Counted from the stretch's first letter, positions 24,884-33,924 are shown. The stretch: DNA of 45,417 bases from Gemmatimonadales bacterium (GCA_030636765.1 DAOVWI010000002.1:1-45417); one strand, 5' to 3'. Notes: generated by a model not told the origin, from the sequence alone. A program made the numbers and translations.

Positions 24884-27208
24884 ATGAGGGCTCTACGCCT
24901 CGTGGCCCCTCTCCTCATCGCGGCCCTGTCGCTTTCGCTGCCTGCCTGTGGCGGTGGTGATTCGTCTACCGGTCCGCTCCCGCCGCCACCACCCCCGCCG
25001 CCTCCGCCCCCGCCCGTACAACACTCCCTCACGGTCTTGGGCGCGGGGACCGGAATCGGGACCGTCACCTCCAACCCCGCCGGGCTCGACTGTACGAGTA
25101 CGGCCGGCGTGACCAGCGGGAGCTGTTCCGCCGACTTCGATGACGGAACCGCCGTCACACTAACGGCCAACCCGGCGGCAGGCTCCGCCTTCGTCGCCTG
25201 GTCCGGTGACTGCACCGGCGGTGGCACGTGCAATCTCACCATGGACGCGGACAAAGACGCCACCGCACAACTTCAACTTGCTGTTCAGGGCAGCCCAACG
25301 ATCTCTTCCATCTCGCCCAGCCCCCTCGTCGATGGTGCCTCGGCCACGATCAGCGGCACCGGCTTCAGCGCCGTTGCATCGAACAACACTGTGCTGGTCG
25401 ACGGCGCGGCTGCCACCGTGAACTCGGCGACCGAGACAATGCTCGAGGTTACCCTACCCATCTTCGACTGCCGGCCGGGGCAGTCGGTGGACGTTCAGGT
25501 AGCGGTGGCCGGGCTGTCCAGCAGTCCGGTGCCTCGGGCGTTGATGCCGAAGGAAGCCATTGTCCAAATGGGGATTGGCGAACAGCAGATCCTTCAGAAC
25601 CCCACGGACTTCTGCCTCCAGTTCGAGGACTCGGTGGCGGACGAAGCATATCTTGTCGGGATTCAGTCCGTCTCCGAAGTCGCCTCTGCCTTGACTCCCG
25701 TACAAGTAACCAGCGTGTCGAGTGGGAAGTTGGCAGCCTCTTTGGTACCGAGCGGAGTTCAAGCGCAGCGTTCGCTCGTCAAGGGAGGCCAGCAAGTCCC
25801 ACTTATTGCGCCACGGTGGCGGAGGCACCGGCGGGCGGAAGCTCGCCTGCGGGAGCAGGAACGGCGCATTCTTTCTGATATCCGTCACGACGCGCTAGTG
25901 AGGAGCGCACCATTGCGGGCGAACATCAGCGCCGCCGTGCCGCCGGTTAGCGTGGGGGATGTGATCCAGATGCGGGTGCCGGACCTGAGTGGCGAGAACT
26001 TCTGTCTCGACTTCATCACGGTGAACGCTGAGGTACGGACCATCGGAACTCGGGGGATCTGGTTGGAGGATCAGGCCAACCCGACTGGCGGGTACAGCCA
26101 GGCCGATTATGATGCCCTCAGCGATCGGCTGGACAACCAGATTTATCAGGTGGATGTGGATTTCTTCGGCGAGCCCACGGACATCGATGGGAATGGGCGG
26201 GTCGTCATCCTGATCACTCAGGAGGTAAACAAGCCCGAGGACGCCCCTTTGGCATTCGTGTTTCCTGGCGATCTCTTTCCCCAGCTGGACTGTCCTTCCA
26301 GCGACGTGGGGGAGGTCTTCTACTCTAGAGCTCCGGATCCCAACGGCACAGTGACGCTCAGCGGACCGTACACTCTCGCAGAGGCGATCGAGGATGCGCC
26401 GCTACTGCTGGTACACGAAATCGCCCACATCATCCAGAACCGTCGGCTCTTCACTTTCGCATCCTTTATGGCGGTCTGGATGTTGGAGGGCCAAGCTTTC
26501 ATCGCGGAGGAAGAGCTCGGGCACAGGGTGGAAGGTCGTAGCGCGGGCCAGAATCTTGGCGCTGATGTGCTCTTCAACTCGGCGGGCGCCGATGAACGCA
26601 CCTGGTACCTCCGGTTGTTTGGGAGCTTAGTTAGTTATTTCGGCTTCGGGGTCGACCCGATGGACGAGGTCATTCGGGTCCGGGGTGCCCCGCATGAGTG
26701 CGGTTGGCTTGGCCGGGAGTCCAGCGAGCCGTGCATGGGGAGCTTGGTGAACGGCGTCGCTTGGAGCCTCATTCGTTGGGCAGATGACCACTTCAGCGGC
26801 AGTTTTCCGGGTGGTTCACCGGGGTTCCAACAGGCGCTCATCGACAATGCCGCTGTCGGTTTCGCGAATCTGGAAGGACGGACGGGTCAGAGCATCGAAA
26901 CGATGCTCGCCCAGTGGGCCGCAACCCTGTTCGTCGACGACCGAATCGCAGGTCTCGCCGAGAACCTCACGTTCCCGAGCTGGAACCTGTTCGATGTCGA
27001 CCAGTCCGTGATTGAGCAGGCGCAGCTCCTGCCTACGGGACGTGGCTTCGGCGACTTCCAGAGCGCTCTCTTCACTGTCGCCGCAGCGTCATCGGCGTAC
27101 TTCCGGTTTAGCGGAGGGCCGCGGCAGAACACCGCAGTCCGCTTCCGGGGAAGTGCAGACGAGGTTCTCCGCACTGACATGCAGCTCTGGATCGTACGGC
27201 TACGGTGA
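24884..27208 (+). CDS. surface lipoprotein with bacterial-repeat, IPT/TIG and HExxH metallopeptidase domains
   Basis: This is a 774-residue protein. The signal ends SLSLPAC, a lipobox, followed by a Gly/Ser stretch and a run of about 14 prolines. A repeat domain of the InlB/bacterial-repeat type (about 48-128: GTVTSNPAGLDC, TLTANPAAGSAF, WSGDCTGGGTC) precedes an IPT/TIG domain (about 138-225: PTISSISPSPLVDGASATISGTGF). A C-terminal peptidase region has HEIAH (His511, Glu512, His515) and Glu535 in MLEGQAF as probable third zinc ligand. This gluzincin-like pattern predicts a secreted metalloprotease anchored to the outer membrane. GGAGGT lies 5 bases before the ATG. Its composition is slightly AT-richer in the second half. 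Confidence 0.87.
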   Translation: MRALRLVAPLLIAALSLSLPACGGGDSSTGPLPPPPPPPPPPPPVQHSLTVLGAGTGIGTVTSNPAGLDCTSTAGVTSGSCSADFDDGTAVTLTANPAAGSAFVAWSGDCTGGGTCNLTMDADKDATAQLQLAVQGSPTISSISPSPLVDGASATISGTGFSAVASNNTVLVDGAAATVNSATETMLEVTLPIFDCRPGQSVDVQVAVAGLSSSPVPRALMPKEAIVQMGIGEQQILQNPTDFCLQFEDSVADEAYLVGIQSVSEVASALTPVQVTSVSSGKLAASLVPSGVQAQRSLVKGGQQVPLIAPRWRRHRRAEARLREQERRILSDIRHDALVRSAPLRANISAAVPPVSVGDVIQMRVPDLSGENFCLDFITVNAEVRTIGTRGIWLEDQANPTGGYSQADYDALSDRLDNQIYQVDVDFFGEPTDIDGNGRVVILITQEVNKPEDAPLAFVFPGDLFPQLDCPSSDVGEVFYSRAPDPNGTVTLSGPYTLAEAIEDAPLLLVHEIAHIIQNRRLFTFASFMAVWMLEGQAFIAEEELGHRVEGRSAGQNLGADVLFNSAGADERTWYLRLFGSLVSYFGFGVDPMDEVIRVRGAPHECGWLGRESSEPCMGSLVNGVAWSLIRWADDHFSGSFPGGSPGFQQALIDNAAVGFANLEGRTGQSIETMLAQWAATLFVDDRIAGLAENLTFPSWNLFDVDQSVIEQAQLLPTGRGFGDFQSALFTVAAASSAYFRFSGGPRQNTAVRFRGSADEVLRTDMQLWIVRLR

Positions 27209-27354
27209 CCGGCTTCACGAGCCTGGATGAACCGCCTCACGTCCCCGTTCGCTCGGTTGATTCATAAGAGGCGAGCCCGCAGAATCGCCCTCGATCTGCC
27301 GTCGATGCGTGGGCGGCAACCCGTCGGTATCTTCGGTATCTTCTCCCGAGTTCC

Positions 27355-28749
27355 ATGGACCCATCCGGCAAGCGGAGCGCCGACGTGACCGAGATCGACA
27401 CGTACCTGAGCGAAAACGCAGATCGCTTTGAGGAGGAGCTGAGGGAGCTCCTGAGGATACCGAGCGTGAGCACGGAGAGCCGGTTCGCCGGCGACGTGCA
27501 GCGCTGCGCCGAGTGGATGGCGGCCGACATGGAAAGGGCGGGACTCGAGACCGTGGAGGTCATTCCGACCGACGGCCACCCGGTGGTCTACGCCGAGCAC
27601 CAGGCGGATGTCGAGTCTCCGACCGTGCTGATCTATGGGCACTACGATGTACAGCCAACGGATCCGGACGATCTGTGGACGACCCCGCCGTTCGAACCGG
27701 ACGTGCGGGAGGGCCGCCTGTACGCGCGCGGATCCACGGATGACAAGGGCCAGCTGCACATGCACCTGAGGGCGCTGGAGGCTCGGCTGCGAACGGGCGC
27801 CGGGGTCCCGGCCAACGTGAAGCTGGTGGTCGAGGGCGAGGAGGAGATTGGAAGCCGCCACCTGGAGGGGTTCCTCAAGGAGAACCGCCGGCGCCTGGCG
27901 TGCGACACGGTGATGATCAGCGACACGGTCATGCTCTCCCCGGAGCTGCCGGCCATCACCGTGGGCCTGCGCGGCTTGGCCTACGCAGAGGTGACCGTCC
28001 GGGGCCCGAACCGGGACCTGCACTCCGGGCAGTACGGGGGAGCCGTCCAGAACCCGGCGAACGCCCTCGCCGCGATCATCGCGGGGCTGAAGGACCAGTA
28101 CGGCCGGGTGACCATACCCGGCTTCTACGACCCGGTGCAGGAGATGACGGGGGACGAGCGGGCCCAGCTGCGCGAGATCCCGCTCGATCCGGCCGATCTC
28201 CAGCGCGATCTGAGCGTGCCGGCGCTCGTCGGAGAGGCCGGCTACAGCCCGGTGGAGCAGCTGTGGTATCGGCCGACGCTGGACGTGAACGGCATGATCA
28301 GCGGCTTCACGGGCGAGGGAGCGAAGACCGTGCTTCCGGCGGAGGCCCGGGCCAAGATCTCCATGCGCCTCGTGCCGGATCAAGTCTTCGAGGAGATTCA
28401 GGAGGCGTTCCGCAAGCACGTGCTCGCGCTGGCGCCGGAAGGGGTCACCGTCCACGTCGAGGCCCACCATGGCGCCGCCCCCTGGCGGGCCGACCCCGGC
28501 GGGCCCGTGTTCGAGGCGGCCTCGGCGGCGCTCGAGGAGGCGTTCGGCCACAAACCGCTCCTCATCTGTGAGGGCGGTTCGATCCCGCTCGTGCCGATGT
28601 TCGAGAGGATCCTCGGCGCTCCCGCGGTTCTGATCGGGTTCGGCCTTCCCGGCAGCAACCTGCACGGTCCCGATGAGTGGCTGAACCTCGAGGTCTACCA
28701 CCGGGGAATCGGGGCGCTCGCCTCGATGTGGGGGCGGCTGGCTGGATAG
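27355..28749 (+). CDS. M20 family dipeptidase
   Basis: This is a 464-residue zinc dipeptidase of the PepV/carnosinase-like M20 group. Metal and catalytic residues are visible: His96 and Asp98 in YGHYDVQP, the bridging Asp in GSTDDKG (129-130), Glu162 and Glu163 in VEGEEEIG, and the C-terminal His in NLHGPDEW. The lid/dimerisation domain occupies about 210-330. It should hydrolyse dipeptides in the cytoplasm. The ATG at 27355 lacks a ribosome site. A GTG at 27385 has GGAG 7 bases upstream and may be the real start, removing ten poorly structured residues. Confidence 0.93.
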   Translation: MDPSGKRSADVTEIDTYLSENADRFEEELRELLRIPSVSTESRFAGDVQRCAEWMAADMERAGLETVEVIPTDGHPVVYAEHQADVESPTVLIYGHYDVQPTDPDDLWTTPPFEPDVREGRLYARGSTDDKGQLHMHLRALEARLRTGAGVPANVKLVVEGEEEIGSRHLEGFLKENRRRLACDTVMISDTVMLSPELPAITVGLRGLAYAEVTVRGPNRDLHSGQYGGAVQNPANALAAIIAGLKDQYGRVTIPGFYDPVQEMTGDERAQLREIPLDPADLQRDLSVPALVGEAGYSPVEQLWYRPTLDVNGMISGFTGEGAKTVLPAEARAKISMRLVPDQVFEEIQEAFRKHVLALAPEGVTVHVEAHHGAAPWRADPGGPVFEAASAALEEAFGHKPLLICEGGSIPLVPMFERILGAPAVLIGFGLPGSNLHGPDEWLNLEVYHRGIGALASMWGRLAG

Positions 28750-28796
28750 GCTCGCCCCCACCGCTTTTCAGCTCGTAGGGCGCTTCGTCTCAGCCG

Positions 28797-28823
28797 GGCG
28801 GTGGCAGCCCCCCGGCTACCGCC
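28797..28823 (+). terminator. GC-rich hairpin after the M20 dipeptidase gene
   Basis: GGCGGT (28797-28802) pairs with ACCGCC (28818-28823), and inside it AGCC pairs with GGCT around a CCCC loop, with a three-base bulge. It begins 47 bases after the stop. No T-run follows, so intrinsic termination is unproven. Confidence 0.4.
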
Positions 28824-28866
28824 ACCCTCCGCCATCAACCCAGTTCACAACTCGGATGCGGAGCGG

Positions 28867-28896
28867 TTGATAGGCGGATGACGTGTGCCGTTTACT
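28867..28896 (+). promoter_or_regulatory. possible promoter of the BTAD regulator gene
   Basis: TTGATA at 28867-28872 and TTTACT at 28891-28896 are separated by 18 bases, in a locally AT-richer patch about 95 bases before the ATG at 28993. The match to sigma-70 consensus is partial. Confidence 0.3.
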
Positions 28897-28992
28897 TTAG
28901 CACCGTGGTTTCCGTCGGCCAGCGCCTCGCCCTGCCGGCGGCCGAAGCCGTACCGGGGCGCGTCACGGCCCCCTTTGCTGGAGCCAGTTGCC

Positions 28993-31900
28993 ATGATTGA
29001 CATCAGGTGCTTCGGCGGCGTCTCGGTGGTCCTGAGTGCCGGCGACCGGCCCGTCTACTTCCGCTCCAAGAAGCACGTAGCTCTGCTGCTGTATCTCGTC
29101 TCGAACAGGGATCGAGTGTACAGCAGGGACGAACTACTCCCCCTTCTGTGGGACTCGCCCACGCGTTCGGCCCGCCACTCTCTGAGCCAGGCGCTCTACG
29201 ACCTGAAGCGTCGGTTGGGCCAACTCTCGATCGAGCGGTTCGGGGACGGCCTGCGGTTGGCCGGCGACATCACGTTCGAAGGGCGACAGTTCGAGGATGC
29301 TGTTAAGGGAGGCGACCTGCGCGCCGCTGTCGAGCTCTATCGAGGGGACTTCGCCGCTGCCTACGATTCCGTTGGGACCGAGGAGTTCGAGCGCTGGGTC
29401 GACGACGAACGGAGACGCTACGCGATCCTCGCGCAGGCCGCCCTTCACCGGTACGTGCGAGAGTGCGACGGACGAGGTGACTGGGGCCAGATGTGCACTG
29501 CCGCTCTGCAGCTTGTGAAGCTCGACCCACTGAGCCAGGGAGCGCACCGCAGCCTGATGCGGTCTCTCTGGTTGCACGGCGACCAGGCGTCGGCGCTCCG
29601 GCACTTCGGAGGGATCGAAGAGTTCCTGGCTCGGGAGATGCCCGGCGGGATCTCGGCCGAGACTCACGATCTCGTGCAGCGAATCCGCAGTTCGGCACCT
29701 CCCGTGCCGTCCGAGATCACGCGCGGTGAGCTCCCCATGGTCGGGCGCGATGCGGAGTTCGGCCGTCTTCGGGACCTCGTCGACCAGGCGCGCAGAGGCG
29801 GAGGTGCCTTCGTGGTGATTCGCGGCGAGCCAGGTATAGGCAAGACGCGGTTGATATCCGAGCTGGCCAAGTGCGCTTCGGTGGACGGGGTGCGGCTCAT
29901 GAAGAGCCGCTGTTACGCCGCGGAGGAGAACGTAGCGTACGGTCCCGTGCTTGACGCTCTGCAACCGTTCGCGGAGGAGGTGTGCTCGTCGAAAGAAGCA
30001 GCCGGCTACCCACACCTCCGACAGCTGCTGCGCTGCGATCCTGAGCGGCCGTGTGCCTTCGACCTGGAGGCCGATCTGGCCGGCGAGCGTCGGCAGCTGT
30101 ACGAGGAGATCGTCTCTCTCACGACCCGCCTGTGCGATCGGGCCGCGATCCTGTGGGTGGTCGACGACGTGCATTGGATCGATGCGTCCTCTGCGTCTGT
30201 GCTCAGCTATCTCGTGCGTCGGCTCGCCGAACGTCCTTTTCTTCTCCTGGTTACGGTTAGAGATGGGGCCGAGCTGAGCGAAGCCTGCCTTCGACTCCTG
30301 CAGGATCGTTCGACGGATCAAGTATGTGCGACCGTGGCGCTCGGACCGCTCTCGCAGGACGCGATTCGGTCGCTGGTCGACGGATCCGATTTGAGGCAGG
30401 AGAACGGCCAGCTGGCCGAGAAGATCCACCGGCTGTCGGGTGGCAACCCGTTTCTGACGCTCGAGTTCCTGCGCGGCATCGGCAGCGCCACCTCCTTCGA
30501 TCTCGAGAGTTTCAGTGGGGCGTCGCTTCTTTCGGAGCGTGTGACCGGAGTGTTGCAGGCGCGTCTGCAGGGCCTGGCCCCCAGCGCGATCCGCCTTCTT
30601 GAGGCGGTTGCGGTCCTGGGTCGAAACGCGATTCCCAGACACGTGGCGGACGCGGCCGGCCTGAGACTCAATGAGGCTTCAGACGTTTCCGAAGAGCTCT
30701 ATGCGAGGAGCCTCCTCCGCGATCGGGAGGACCGGATCGAGTTTGTCCACGACATCACCAGGGAGTTCGTCTATGGGAACGTCGGCGGAGTACGGAAGGC
30801 ATCCCTGCACTTGTTCGTCGCCGAGGCGCTGGCCAGCGACGTGACAGCCACCCTCCCCACCATCGCTCGCCACTTCCACCTCGGCGGCGATCGTGCCAGG
30901 GCTTTCGAGTACGCTCTGCGGGCTGCGACGTCCTCGATCGCCTCGTTCGGTCACGAGGAGGCGAAGGCTATGGCGACTCTGGCGCTATCGCAGGCGGCGT
31001 TCGATACGGAACGGTACGAAGCCCTGGATATTCTGGCTCGATCGGCGATGGCCCTGGGCCAGCTTGCAGAAGCGGAGCAACATCTCAGGGAAATCCTTGC
31101 CCTACAAACCGTCATCTCGGCCCAGGCGTCAGTCAAGGCCAAGCTCATGCTTGGGCGGATTCGGCTTGAGAGTTCGGACTGGCCAGGAGCCAAGCGCCTA
31201 CTTGAGCGCTTGGATGTTAGTCGTCTACAAGAGCCAGCGGATCGAATCGAAGCTGAACTGGATTCACTGGCTCTCTTGCTCCAGGGCGCTATGCGGCAAC
31301 TCGATGCCACGCATGCTCGCCGTGTCGTATCGAAGATCCGAAAGGCCCATGAGATCGGCACGGCGGAGAAGATCCTGACTAGCGAAGCGGCCGCTCGGAG
31401 CTATCACAGCATGGCCGCCTACTCAGCGTTCTTTGAGTCGGCGGTTGAGGCCGACCGGCTCGTTCAACGAGCTCGGGAACATTCCTCAGGGGTTTCCGAC
31501 GAGCTGGCAACGCGCCTGCTGTTACTAGGCGGGCTGATCAAATCGCACAGAACCCAATGGGACGAAGCGGAGGCCCTGCTCCAAGAGGCACTGTCACGCG
31601 CACGACAGAAGAATCAAGTGTTTGAAACTGGAATAGCGTGGAACAATCTTGCCTTCTGTGCTCTTGAGCAAGGTCATTGGAATGAAGCTGAAGAACGGTG
31701 CCTCGCGAGCATGGAGAGCTTCAAGCGGCTGCCGCCGAACACATTTGTGACAAGGACTCCCCTCACCAACCTTGCCGACATGTACTTCTTTCAGGGGTTC
31801 ACACGCAAGGCGGTGCCTATCTATCAGGAAGCTCTGTCTGATTCCCGGCCGGACTTGCGGCCTCAAATGCTTGCCTCTCTCGGCTTGACCTCGCTACAAC

Positions 31901-32262
31901 TAGGAGACAGGAGTGCTGCGACTGAGTATTGGAGTTCCCTCAACGCGATCAGTGGCATAGAGCAGCAAGGCGGTCAAGAGCAATTCAAGATCGCTTGGCT
32001 CTGCGGCTACATGACTAGCTTGTCCGCTTCGGATCGCGCTGCCGCATTTCTTGGTGAAGCCGCTGAGTTACAGCGCGACATCAACGTGGGGAGCCATTTG
32101 AAGCTCTTGTGGCTAGAACAGCTCCTGGGCGGCCGCTCAAGTGGGAATTCCGACGCCGCACGAGGGATTGTTGAGCGGCTAAGACAAGCTAGACTCGGCT
32201 GGTTCGTACGCTTTTCGCGCCGCTGGCTAACTTTAGTGCAGGCAACGCGACGATCATCTTGA
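28993..32262 (+). CDS. BTAD/SARP-type transcriptional regulator with AAA ATPase and TPR repeats
   Basis: This is a 1089-residue regulator. An N-terminal winged-helix DNA-binding domain (about 1-95) and a BTAD domain (about 95-245) resemble SARP activators. An AAA/STAND ATPase follows, with Walker A GEPGIGKT at about 278-285 and Walker B ILWVVDDVHWID near 386-397. The C-terminal third is helical and TPR-like (about 620-1080). Such proteins act as ATP-dependent, ligand-gated transcription activators. The target is unknown, and the dipeptidase upstream is not an obvious one. The ATG at 28993 has GGAG 9 bases upstream. From about 31100 the gene is visibly AT-richer than its 5' half. Its stop lies 2 bases from the stop of the convergent HD-GYP gene. 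Confidence 0.9.
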   Translation: MIDIRCFGGVSVVLSAGDRPVYFRSKKHVALLLYLVSNRDRVYSRDELLPLLWDSPTRSARHSLSQALYDLKRRLGQLSIERFGDGLRLAGDITFEGRQFEDAVKGGDLRAAVELYRGDFAAAYDSVGTEEFERWVDDERRRYAILAQAALHRYVRECDGRGDWGQMCTAALQLVKLDPLSQGAHRSLMRSLWLHGDQASALRHFGGIEEFLAREMPGGISAETHDLVQRIRSSAPPVPSEITRGELPMVGRDAEFGRLRDLVDQARRGGGAFVVIRGEPGIGKTRLISELAKCASVDGVRLMKSRCYAAEENVAYGPVLDALQPFAEEVCSSKEAAGYPHLRQLLRCDPERPCAFDLEADLAGERRQLYEEIVSLTTRLCDRAAILWVVDDVHWIDASSASVLSYLVRRLAERPFLLLVTVRDGAELSEACLRLLQDRSTDQVCATVALGPLSQDAIRSLVDGSDLRQENGQLAEKIHRLSGGNPFLTLEFLRGIGSATSFDLESFSGASLLSERVTGVLQARLQGLAPSAIRLLEAVAVLGRNAIPRHVADAAGLRLNEASDVSEELYARSLLRDREDRIEFVHDITREFVYGNVGGVRKASLHLFVAEALASDVTATLPTIARHFHLGGDRARAFEYALRAATSSIASFGHEEAKAMATLALSQAAFDTERYEALDILARSAMALGQLAEAEQHLREILALQTVISAQASVKAKLMLGRIRLESSDWPGAKRLLERLDVSRLQEPADRIEAELDSLALLLQGAMRQLDATHARRVVSKIRKAHEIGTAEKILTSEAAARSYHSMAAYSAFFESAVEADRLVQRAREHSSGVSDELATRLLLLGGLIKSHRTQWDEAEALLQEALSRARQKNQVFETGIAWNNLAFCALEQGHWNEAEERCLASMESFKRLPPNTFVTRTPLTNLADMYFFQGFTRKAVPIYQEALSDSRPDLRPQMLASLGLTSLQLGDRSAATEYWSSLNAISGIEQQGGQEQFKIAWLCGYMTSLSASDRAAAFLGEAAELQRDINVGSHLKLLWLEQLLGGRSSGNSDAARGIVERLRQARLGWFVRFSRRWLTLVQATRRSS

Positions 32263-32264
32263 GA

Positions 32265-33623
32265 CTATGACGAGATGCTCAGTACGCCCTGCAGGTTTCG
32301 TTCAAGTGCTAGTTCATCGCCACCTATCTCGAGTTCGTCCAGTATCCCACATTGCAAGGCGGCGGCGACCACTCGTGGGTCGAACTGCGAACCTTGGTTG
32401 TCAATCAACTCTGAGCGAATCTTGTCACGAGTGAGAGCGGCGCGGTAAGGTCTATCGGTCGCCATTGCGTCAATAGAGTCCGCTACCATGATGATGCGAG
32501 CTCCGAACGGGATACTATCACCAGATATTCCTGTCGGATAGCCGCTCCCATCGTACCACTCATGATGGTGTCGGATACAGTGGATAATTTCCTCAGAAAT
32601 GCTGCGGACCGACTGAACGATGTCTACACCCTTGTCTGGATGAGCACGAATGAGTTCTCGTTGCGCGGGCGTCAACGGTCCTGCCTGACGCAGGATCTCG
32701 CCGTAGGCCATATCGATCTTGCCTATATCGTGCAGCAGGGCTCCTGTCTCAACCATCTGAACCTGCCGGGGACCTAGTTTTAGGTGTTCCGCCATGCGAC
32801 GCGTACGTTCCGCGACCCGGATCGAATGTCCCGACGTGTATTGATCCCGCGCTTCGATCGTCTTTACGAGCACCCTCAGGAGATCTCTGTTCAGCTGCTT
32901 GAGTTGCAGGTTGACACCGTAGCTGTACCGCAGGCCGATCAGAGGAATGACGCTGAGCAAGAGGGCAACAGGGCCCCATAGGGCGTAGAGGACGTGTATA
33001 AGGTAGGCGAAGGGACTGATTGCGAGATCGAAGAGGATTATTCCGCCAGTGAGATCACGCCAGGTTCGTAGGAAGCCCTCTTTCTGCGTAATAGACACGA
33101 CATATGAGACTGCTGCTGAGTTAACTCCAAAGAATACCGCAGCAGCCAGTATGAATGGTGGAAAGGAGCTGTTGAACGGCAGAGAATGGAGACTGAATGT
33201 ACCACCAAACCAGTTGTAGACGAGGCCAGCTGCTCCAATCGCGAGAACTGTCTGTGCAGTATTGAAGGCGGCCTTGTGAACAGGCTTGCGCTGCAAGATG
33301 AACTGTTTGAAGAGCATTGTGGCAGTGCTGAGCCCGATCGCGCCTACCGGTCCGAGCAGCAGGAGAGCGCCAAGCTGCGGCAGGAAATCCATGGACGTCG
33401 TCGTGCCGCTCTCGGTAATCCGCAGGTCCAGCATGGACGCGAAGATAGCGAGCGCGAGGAGCGTGACGAGCGCAAGTAACCATGGAGTGTCCATGGTAGG
33501 CGGAAAGGCGATGACCAGAGCAGCGGTTGAAGCTAGCGCCACCGCAATGGTAGAGAGGATCGTCAGGCGAACCTTGCTAGGCAATGACCATCTTACGAAT
33601 AAGCCCCCAATCCCTGCGGTCAC
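32265..33623 (-). CDS. membrane HD-GYP domain c-di-GMP phosphodiesterase
   Basis: This is a 452-residue protein. An N-terminal membrane region with about seven hydrophobic helices (20-235) is followed by a linker helix and an HD-GYP domain. The metal-binding HD is at 298-299 (LLHDIGK). The signature HHEWYDGSGYP is at 353-363, with the GYP motif intact, so active hydrolysis of c-di-GMP is expected. The membrane part probably senses a signal. The GTG start has no ribosome site of its own. Instead it overlaps the stop of a 16-codon upstream frame (GTGA), which has an excellent one. The gene is AT-richer than most of the window: 30 of 60 bases are G or C in 33061-33120, against 43 of 60 in 35581-35640. 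Two genes upstream lies the opposing enzyme, a diguanylate cyclase. Confidence 0.9.
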   Translation of the reverse strand: MTAGIGGLFVRWSLPSKVRLTILSTIAVALASTAALVIAFPPTMDTPWLLALVTLLALAIFASMLDLRITESGTTTSMDFLPQLGALLLLGPVGAIGLSTATMLFKQFILQRKPVHKAAFNTAQTVLAIGAAGLVYNWFGGTFSLHSLPFNSSFPPFILAAAVFFGVNSAAVSYVVSITQKEGFLRTWRDLTGGIILFDLAISPFAYLIHVLYALWGPVALLLSVIPLIGLRYSYGVNLQLKQLNRDLLRVLVKTIEARDQYTSGHSIRVAERTRRMAEHLKLGPRQVQMVETGALLHDIGKIDMAYGEILRQAGPLTPAQRELIRAHPDKGVDIVQSVRSISEEIIHCIRHHHEWYDGSGYPTGISGDSIPFGARIIMVADSIDAMATDRPYRAALTRDKIRSELIDNQGSQFDPRVVAAALQCGILDELEIGGDELALERNLQGVLSISS

Positions 33624-33670
33624 CAGTCTAACTTACCGGCCAGTAAAGCAAGCGCAAAAGCCCAGAGCAT
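33620..33670 (-). CDS. 16-residue leader peptide overlapping the HD-GYP start
   Basis: The frame reads MLWAFALALLAGKLDW and stops at a TGA that shares bases with the GTG of the HD-GYP gene (GTGA). A near-perfect Shine-Dalgarno sequence, AAAGGAGGTGA, occupies 33687-33677 on this strand, 6-8 bases before the ATG. Translation of the phosphodiesterase is therefore probably coupled to translation of this short hydrophobic peptide. The alternative is that the peptide is the original N-terminus of the HD-GYP protein, separated by a frameshift or a sequencing error. Confidence 0.5.
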   Translation of the reverse strand: MLWAFALALLAGKLDW

Positions 33671-33924
33671 GTTGTCTCACCTCCTTTCGTGCGAAAGTCG
33701 CAACCGTCCGCTAGGGGTTGCGCTTCCTCTCCGCTCGGAGGATCAGCTTCGCTACTCTCTGGCGTTACGCAGCAGAGATTGGGGGCGTCCGTTACTCCCT
33801 TTTCAGGGTGTCTTAGCTATGTACCGTCTCCTGTCTTCAGCGCAGTCGGATCAAAGGGCCCTAAAGAGAGGGTCCCGAAGCCGCCGGCGCAAGGCAATCT
33901 GCGGTGTTTCTACGGCAGAAAGCC
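33671..33924 (-). promoter_or_regulatory. 254-base leader with competing hairpins before the HD-GYP operon
   Basis: This is the longest non-coding stretch in the minus-strand block. Near the ribosome site, three hairpins overlap. A pairs 33716-33722 with 33699-33705 (7 bp). C pairs 33698-33702 with 33690-33694 (5 bp). B pairs 33693-33697 with 33684-33688 (5 bp) and covers the first bases of the Shine-Dalgarno sequence. A excludes C, and C excludes B, so the layout could act as a switch. Further upstream, 33855-33873 can form another stem (GGGxCCCT with AGGGxCCC). It does not match the c-di-GMP-I, c-di-GMP-II, glycine or cobalamin riboswitch cores as I remember them. Short stems arise by chance, so the regulatory call is tentative. 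Confidence 0.4.

Noticed and set aside
33671..33924. Known c-di-GMP riboswitch (types I and II) before HD-GYP
   Set aside because: I compared both strands with the conserved cores from memory and found no convincing match, so I list only an unnamed structured leader.
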